Below are positions 59,201-64,000 of a stretch of DNA of 64,000 bases, one piece after another. Origin of the DNA: Hydractinia symbiolongicarpus. Its lineage: Eukaryota > Cnidaria > Hydrozoa > Anthoathecata > Hydractiniidae. How positions within the stretch are numbered: position 1 is the stretch's first letter; each line of letters opens with the position of its first letter. Position numbers and translations under genes: made by a program. Where the stretch lies: the NCBI RefSeq assembly GCF_029227915.1, contig NC_079881.1:19567501-19631500 (forward strand), given 5' to 3'. Under the pieces are notes generated by a model, which made no database searches, was not told the origin of the DNA, and saw nothing but the letters and a program-made list of their open reading frames with translations.

Positions 59201-61223
59201 ATCTCAAGGTTAATTTTAAAAAGCTTTCACGAATTCTATCATGGGTTTTTCGTTTTTGAAAAAATGCCCAACTCACGTAAGACAACGAAAAAAGTCTCAG
59301 AAGACTATTAAAAATCACGCCTTAAGTCATGATTGTGAGTAATTACTTTCGTTTTTTTAAAAAGAAGATCTCTCCTTATTTTCGTTCTTAAATTGCAAAG
59401 GGGTAAAAATCCTCTCACTAGAAATTTAAGGGACGTTCCATTAACCTTTCTAGATTATTAATACAAAAATTTTTCAATTATTTACGCAGGATAGCCTCTC
59501 CAGTTATTGTTGGTACTATTATCAACGAAGACCTATTTGAGCTACGGAAGAAGTGAGAGCGCAGCAGTGGCTCACCTAAAAAACTATCTAATTTATTAAT
59601 TTTAATTTAATGCTAACGCTATAGTTTCTGGCATGACATGGCCAGCGATTAGCCCCCCACCCCCCCTCCCCCCCCCCTCCAGACTGGAAGCGAACGCTCT
59701 AACACAAGGTTACCAGTCAGTAATTTTGTTATTGACGAAATTATGCCAGGCGAGACACTCCCTAGGGTTATATGCTATGTCCAAAAATAAATCAAAATTT
59801 TACACAACCATTAACCTAGTCTACAGGATAATACTTGTCTTTTCTGGTTGTTAGAAAAGATATAAGGTCCTGATCACAAAGTTGATATTGACTTACAGTT
59901 GTAGTGAGCGCATTGATGGCCATTATCAGCAAAAATACCAATTATTTTAGATTGACTGCAGAGACATTGGCTTGAAGGTGTATAAAAAGAGCCAGCTGTT
60001 ATCATCCATTGTTTGGAAATTTTTTCTTTATAACAGATATCCTTAACGCACGCCAAACGATCAGTTATTCCAGACGTCGTGGTTGAATAGCTGGCCATTC
60101 CAGAGACATAACTCAAGTGAAATTGCACGTCACCTAGTTGTTAGAGGAAAACTTATGTAGAAAACTTACATAGGTTTTTTTAATAGGCATAAAATCTTTA
60201 ATTTTTACATTATTTTATGTCCAAATTTTGTCCTGCGAAAAGATCTTTACTTTAAAGCATAATTGACATAAAATTACTCCTAGAAAATCACAGGAGACAC
60301 AGTTGATCAGTTTAGCATTTCTTTGTTATATTACATTTACAATTGAAAAAGTGACAAAACTAAGAATTGTTTTTTTCTTTCTTTCAAGTACATTTTACAA
60401 GTAGCAGCTAAAAAGAGTTGTTCCTAAAAATGTTTAAAGACATGAGGAGACTTAACAAAAAGCCAACATTGTATTGAGCCTTTTACAGGGCCTACGGAAC
60501 GGCTGTTGGTTTTCGACTTTAGTGACTTACACGAATGTCGAGCTGGAGGTGGCGAAAAACAAAAATGGCTATTTTTCCGGCATGTATGTAATTTACAGAC
60601 TCGAACATATAGATATATCTAGATTTTTTATCTTCTCCAGCCTTGGTCATGTTTTCATCCAGAATGAATCTTGCTGATATATTCCCTTGTAATATACTTT
60701 TCGAAAAAAATATTGTACCAGCGAGCAAAGTGCGCTGGTCTGTTCATTGCGCAAAACGCGTTTGCCGGATTTTTAATATGTGCGCGGGATTTGCGAAATG
60801 TGAGCATTTTAACCGGTTCGTAGCCCTTCAACGAATTAGTCTGAAACTTACTTTAATGTCATCACAATCTGTATTAACAGTTAGGGAAGGTCACAAAATT
60901 TCAACATCGAATGTTATGTACTATAGAAGTTATTCCTAATTGGAGATCCAGCAGCCTTGTTTTGCCTTGCCTCCCCCATCTCCCATTGGTAATGGTTAAG
61001 CAGAGAATTTTTGCCGTACACTACATTTATTACTTCTTTGAAAAACCCAAAACAACTTTGATCAGGCAGGTCTTAAGCACTGTGCTTTTGACAGACAGAA
61101 TACTGGATGAGCAGTGACACTATAGATCTTGTAACGTAGTGTAAAAATAGGAGAGAACTTACCGTGTACTGCGCGTATAGTTTCAAAAAACACGTAAACA
61201 AAAGACGTCGTAAAAACTCCCAT
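38213..61223 (-). CDS. predicted secreted/extracellular protein, not recognised, ten exons
   Basis: Exons with matching phases: 61223-61163 ([21 protein letters not shown], a signal-peptide-like start), 60133-59897, 57199-56877, 56349-56174, 55874-55802 (weak donor, tentative), 41999-41820, 40992-40803, 39989-39627, 38969-38886 and 38505-38213 (stop). About 659 residues in total. Cys pairs such as [17 protein letters not shown] and CAHYN, several N-glycosylation sequons (NASI, NITR, NNVSS, NSST) and the absence of an internal hydrophobic helix fit an extracellular protein. Other landmarks are [66 protein letters not shown] and [19 protein letters not shown] do not recognise a domain. The 13.8-kb intron 5 contains the Helentron and the 48-54 kb repeat field. 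It could be two genes if the tentative exon is wrong. Confidence 0.6.
38547..38611. mobile_element. short hairpin MITE relic
   Basis: AACCTCGTTCCCATGGC at 38547 and a degraded ACCCTGGGAG near 38604-38611, with ~45 bp between. It lies in the intron just upstream of the last coding exon of the secreted-protein gene. Same family as 20841-20915. Confidence 0.5.
38978..39064. mobile_element. short hairpin MITE abutting a splice acceptor
   Basis: CTCGTTCCCAAGGCTCTTCT at 38978 pairs with AGAAGAGCGTTGAGGACGAG ending at 39060; the arms are almost complementary. The left edge is ~7 bp from the inferred AG acceptor (38971-38970) of the exon 38969-38886, so the polypyrimidine tract of that intron is element-derived or missing. 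Confidence 0.7.
39409..39508. mobile_element. short hairpin MITE
   Basis: AACCTCGTTCCCAGTACTTC at 39409 pairs loosely with GCCTCGGAAATGAGGTT ending near 39505. An internal TATCGGAC..GTCCGATA inverted repeat also pairs. It is in an intron of the secreted-protein gene. Confidence 0.65.
41353..41491. repeat. ~69-bp tandem duplication
   Basis: The unit GAGAAGAGCTAAACAGTTAC.. through TGATATACTC occurs twice in tandem with ~85% identity, in an intron of the secreted-protein gene. Non-coding. Confidence 0.8.
42240..42860 (-). pseudogene. Helentron endonuclease/exonuclease/phosphatase-like domain
   Basis: The frame runs from about 42860 to a stop at 42240. It shows [26 protein letters not shown], then the catalytic blocks [20 protein letters not shown] and [12 protein letters not shown] (GDFN..D-H..SDHD), all typical of the AP-endonuclease-like fold in Helentrons and non-LTR elements. 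The domain looks almost complete, but it is separated from the helicase by stop codons. Confidence 0.85.
42911..44736 (-). pseudogene. Helentron Pif1-like helicase domain (three broken frames)
   Basis: 44736-44002 has the Walker A motif [17 protein letters not shown] and [20 protein letters not shown] (motif Ia). 44000-43449 has the Walker B motif [15 protein letters not shown] and [13 protein letters not shown] (motifs II and III). 43440-42911 has [30 protein letters not shown] and [15 protein letters not shown] (motifs V and VI). This is the SF1B Pif1 arrangement that unwinds DNA during rolling-circle transposition. Stops near 43.32 and 43.44 kb and a frameshift at 44.0 kb break it. Confidence 0.88.
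44729..45615 (-). pseudogene. Helentron Rep-helicase linker region (two frames)
   Basis: 45615-44899 reads [16 protein letters not shown].., then [10 protein letters not shown]-like [36 protein letters not shown] (the conserved [10 protein letters not shown] block that follows Rep in Helitrons) and [17 protein letters not shown] frame change near 44.92 kb leads to [13 protein letters not shown]. This joins the Rep and helicase pieces of the same element. Confidence 0.8.
45807..47451 (-). pseudogene. Helentron N-terminal Cys-rich and Rep (Helitron_like_N) region, three or more frames
   Basis: 47451-46990 carries CVICNRSL.. and [10 protein letters not shown], two CxxC pairs, then [20 protein letters not shown] and [18 protein letters not shown]. 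47008-46151 continues with [20 protein letters not shown]-like [18 protein letters not shown] and [20 protein letters not shown]. 46185-45807 has the Rep signature [20 protein letters not shown], equivalent to the HUH-adjacent block of Helitron Rep. Frame changes lie near 47.0, 46.17 and 46.0 kb. Confidence 0.85.
47500..47760 (-). repeat. coding minisatellite (~51 bp) at the Helentron 5' end
   Basis: The minus strand translates as repeats of KYxKTEQGQAKxKESI (about 17 residues; 51-60 bp), four to five units, interrupted by stop codons. Each unit is charged and helical. It directly precedes the Cys-rich segment and is probably the element's N-terminal extension. Confidence 0.7.
49169..50731 (+). 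repeat. 1.56-kb block, copy 1
   Basis: Begins TCTAGTTAGTAGAAAGTTAC and ends TATGTAATACTTTTTTA. Matches 52010-53574 nearly base for base, with scattered substitutions and 1-2 bp indels (for example in the ATATAT run). AT-rich; only short ORFs, differing between copies, hence non-coding. Confidence 0.9.
52010..53574 (+). repeat. 1.56-kb block, copy 2
   Basis: Second direct copy of 49169-50731. On its right it joins directly to the module end (CAACTTTGCCTGTTACAGAC), whereas copy 1 continues into ~500 bp of unique sequence. This places the duplication breakpoint at 53574. Confidence 0.9.
54034..54074. repeat. perfect 19-bp-arm hairpin
   Basis: TCCATTCCAAAACGGATTC, CCC, GAATCCGTTTTGGAATGGA: 19 paired bases with a 3-nt loop. 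The other modules have an unpaired version at the same place (for example near 48585 and 51765), so the perfect palindrome is specific to this copy. Confidence 0.9.
54376..55801. other. intron of the secreted-protein gene, no further gene seen
   Basis: AT-rich with CTAGCTAGCTA microsatellites (about 55612 and 55733). No coding segment recognised beyond the tentative exon at 55802-55874. Confidence 0.5.
56455..56692. repeat. ~39-42-bp minisatellite in an intron
   Basis: GATGGTAGTGATGGGCGTTT + GTGG(C/T)(G/T)GACGGTAGTGGA recurs five to six times. Its minus-strand translation is a Pro/Ser/Thr-rich repeat ORF but it lies wholly inside an intron (between 56877 and 56349), so it is not coding. Confidence 0.8.
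58440..58545 (+). pseudogene. non-LTR retrotransposon reverse-transcriptase fragment
   Basis: [20 protein letters not shown] contains the YADD catalytic box and following helix of LINE reverse transcriptases. Homology ends after about 35 residues, in a TGTCCTGCATT-rich repeat. A truncated relic inside an intron of the secreted-protein gene. Confidence 0.7.
58880..59160 (-). pseudogene. possible second reverse-transcriptase fragment
   Basis: The minus strand reads [10 protein letters not shown], a stop, then [20 protein letters not shown] and FVMIKDGKG, resembling the Y-x-DD box and the FNxxKSKF thumb-proximal block of reverse transcriptases. Contains a stop codon; short and weak. Confidence 0.45.
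59654..59683. repeat. C-rich tract
   Basis: About 30 bp of almost pure C with single T/A interruptions, striking in an AT-rich region. No gene link is apparent. Confidence 0.8.
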
Positions 61224-63500
61224 TCTTTGTTAAAAATCGCTCGACCTAGACAATTTTCAAAAAATTGTGTCTTACAGCTTGATAATCAATAACAAATAAA
61301 ATTTAACGTAAAAAAAATTGATATAAGCAAATATAATGTCATTGAAAAAGTTACTAAATTAATATTAAGTATAGCTAAATGTCATAGCAAATTAATATTA
61401 AATGAATATTATTTTCTCCACGCTGATTGATTCCAGCTGATCTGACCAACTTCGTTTCCAGTAATTCTTTTTTTCACAATCGAAATTCCTGACTAATAGG
61501 GGAATGGAATCAATAGCGATTTGTAAAATTTACAGCAAAATCTTTGTCTTACTATCTCCAAACCACGAAGTTTGCCCTCGTTATCCAGATCGAAATTTTG
61601 TAAGAATTTTTTCGTCTTCTCTGTTGTTTGGCAACAATTCCGCATCCGTAAAAGGCAAAAAATTCGAACTAACTTCTGAAGTGATACCATTTAGAGGTTG
61701 ACTATTACTGTCTTTTGTTATAAGTTTCAGAATATTCCAAAAAGTTTCGTATGGCGTCACATCATTCTTCTTAAAACTTCTCAATTCTTCTCAACTTTTA
61801 AAAGTTTCGTCATAACTTGGTACGAACGTTTATTAACACACTGTCACAGGCAACTAGGATAAAATAAATACGATGACGTCATCTTAAATTTTCAAACTAA
61901 AAAAGCTATAATGGTGGAACATAAAGTTTAAGATAACTAAAACGGTTGCAACGATGTTACATGATGGAAGCATTACAACTACTAAAATGTGACTTTGGAA
62001 CTGTTAATAAAGATATTTAAAGAAAAAAACGTTAGTTAGTTACTATGGCAAAAACAAGCACATGTGTTACCACTTTCGGTAAAAACTTGGTTCCCAGAGA
62101 GCTCGTCATGTGACTCCCAAATACTCAATTTTTCTGGGTTCAATAATGAATGGTTTGTCTCAATAAACCAAAGTCTTACATATAACCTTGCAAAGCTAAG
62201 CGAGCTCGGCTTTTTACGTTACAGATATGTGCAGCGAGTTTGTTTTTATTCCTCTCATACAAAGCAGACAAACTGCTCTGCATATTGCTCTTGGTTGTTT
62301 TCCAAATGTATAAATATACAATCATGTTATTTAGGCTGCTGTTTACTTAAAATTCTAGCAGTTCAGTTATGTGTATCTTATTGAATTGACTGGGTTGTAA
62401 AACCTGTAGCTACAATCGTGGACAAAATATGTTGAAACAAGACAGCTAGTTGCGAAGTCCGCCACCACAAGTAATTGCGTAGGCTATTTCTATATTAGAT
62501 TGCCGCATTTTGAACTTATCACTGTTCAGAGTGAACGTAGGACTTAGGTCATTTGGTAAAGTCCAAATTCTTAAAATGTGCTAATTGTTGCTGACGTCAG
62601 CAAGACAATTATTCACGAATTTCGGGGATTTTGTTTTTTTATATTTAATTCATTTTAAAATTTAGAATTCTCATTTTCTGTAAGTTTATATCTTTGTCTG
62701 AATTGCAGCTTTTATATGATGACCAAGATTATTATTATTATTATTCACAAAATGTCATCAGAAAGTGAAAACGGTTTAATTTGTTTGCTCATTTTCTGTA
62801 TCAAAAAGAGCGTTCTTAATTCATAACAGTTTTCTGCTTTTTTTTATTATAGCGCTTCATCACCTACTTTCCTCTGAAAAACCAACCTCGATCCCAGGGC
62901 CTGTAGCTTCCTAGGATCGAGGTTGCGGAAAAACTTGTTGTTAGAAGAAACTTCATAAACATCACAGAATGAACCAGAACCAAGTGTACTTTTACTCACA
63001 GAAAAATAAATTGTAGTACCAACTACATCCTAAAGCAATGTGTCGTTATGTTTTTTTTGTTAAAATTTACTTCAACAACGACTTACGTGTCAGTAATAAC
63101 CTTTCCAACAACCCTAAACATTGATGACAATAATAAGCTTCTGGTAACTTTTGCTTTTGCACTGTAGTTGTTGTTATTGTTGAAAGGAGTGGTGTTGTTG
63201 TTATTTGAGGTTTTCTCAATGTCCTGGTTAATTGTAAAATGCTATTGTAGCTATCCTTTGTAGCAAATGAGCTCCTATATCACGATTCAAGGCCTTACAC
63301 ATATTCATGACACGTTTGATATTTGGTGGTTACACGATGGCCCAGCTCAGATGCTGAATGCATCACATTACACAAATGCAACACTTTTATCTATGCTTCT
63401 AAAATGTTGCATACATGCTTTTTTTTATTCTATCGATACTCAAATCGTCCTCTGAATATGGTAAAAACTTTCTTTCTCCCACTAGAAGATATTTTGGAGT
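61224..63500. other. upstream of the secreted-protein gene; no gene recognised
   Basis: Contains the presumed promoter of the minus-strand gene starting at 61223 (not definable), an ATT microsatellite (about 62730) and a hairpin MITE at 62884-62927. ORFs here are short and unsupported. Confidence 0.5.
62884..62927. mobile_element. minimal hairpin MITE (44 bp)
   Basis: AACCTCGATCCCAGGGC, a short spacer, then CCTAGGATCGAGGTT. It is the shortest member of the CCTCGTYCCCAGG family in the window; both arms carry the same C-to-A change (CGATCC), so they stayed paired. Confidence 0.75.
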
Positions 63501-63574
63501 ATTACCGCTCGGGTCAGATGATAGCCTTTGGATAACCGTTTCTTGCTTGGATAATAGCGTAAATAACGAATTAA

Positions 63575-63932
63575 CAGCTTTTGACAGGGGCGCTTATTTG
63601 GCAGGGTGGTTAATTCAACAGGGGCGCTTATTAATTTTTCATCAGAAAAGAAAATTTATTAAACTTCATTCGCACAATTATTAAGAATAAAAAATAGAAA
63701 GACAAACAAAAAAATAGAAATATAATAGTAACAATGTATCTTTTATGATATTTCAATAATTTCATATTCATCTTCATCGTCGTTAGTAATAGTCATAGTA
63801 AAAATCGCTGTTTTTTCGTGCAGATAAGCGCCCCCTTTTCTCGAGGGTGGGAGGGGGCGCTTATTTACAATTTTTTTTATTATTCGACGGGTGCGCTTAT
63901 TGGCCACGGGGCGCTTAATCTGTCATTTACGG
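63575..63932. mobile_element. pogo-type non-autonomous element, right end
   Basis: GGGGCGCTTAATCTGTCATT..ACGG ends at 63932 before TA. Its inverse (CCGTAAATGACAGATTAAGC) matches the terminal repeat of the element at 8273, with CGCCCC in place of CCCC. Several GGGGCGCTTATT words repeat inside (63590, 63625, 63853). No transposase, and the left terminus is not intact. Confidence 0.65.
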
Positions 63933-64000
63933 TAATGCTGTAATTAATAATGCAAATTTAAATTTGCTGTTTTTGGCCGTACTTGCACTTTCCCAAACGG

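Overview
The window looks like AT-rich nuclear DNA of an early-branching animal. It holds spliced genes with GT..AG introns, vertebrate-type orthologues (CHTF18, CDR2, GAREM), a tRNA-derived SINE, pogo/Tigger DNA transposons, a Helentron-type Helitron, and many CTAG-rich microsatellites. A cnidarian, perhaps a hydrozoan, is my best guess. That rests on gene and repeat style and is not proven. There is no bacterial operon structure, and no rRNA gene or functional tRNA gene was seen.

Layout. 1-12,846 (minus): the 5' ten exons of a CHTF18 (alternative clamp loader) gene; its 3' part lies off the left edge. Its 6.4-kb first intron holds a TTAA-flanked element with a P2X7-ballast-like domain and a decayed pogo-type transposon that itself contains nested inverted repeats. 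13,281-15,600: two copies of a tRNA-derived SINE in opposite orientations, and small tandem repeats. 16,205-19,826 (plus): a complete four-exon CDR2-like coiled-coil gene, head-to-head with CHTF18. 22,196-24,595 (minus): a GAREM-like signalling adaptor (CABIT + SAM). 26,450-32,332: a 5.9-kb mobile element with an intact 1,129-codon gene, a 12-bp terminal inverted repeat and a 7-bp target duplication. It sits inside a Tigger-type element whose right end is at 33,445. 33,450-38,200: no gene seen; one 130-bp tandem repeat. 38,213-61,223 (minus): a phase-consistent ten-exon gene for a predicted secreted protein that I do not recognise. Its largest intron carries the broken Helentron (42,240-47,760) and a 6-kb field of duplicated repeats (47,950-54,375). 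58-59.2 kb: reverse-transcriptase fragments. The right edge has another pogo-type end.

The three recognised cellular genes (DNA replication/cohesion, coiled coil, growth-factor/MAPK signalling) share no obvious pathway; this is ordinary animal gene order broken up by mobile elements. The most interesting item is the 26,450-32,332 element. Its protein combines a long coiled coil, an unassigned conserved core and a Tudor-like end, and its insertion into a Tigger repeat can be reconstructed because uninterrupted copies of the target repeat lie close by.
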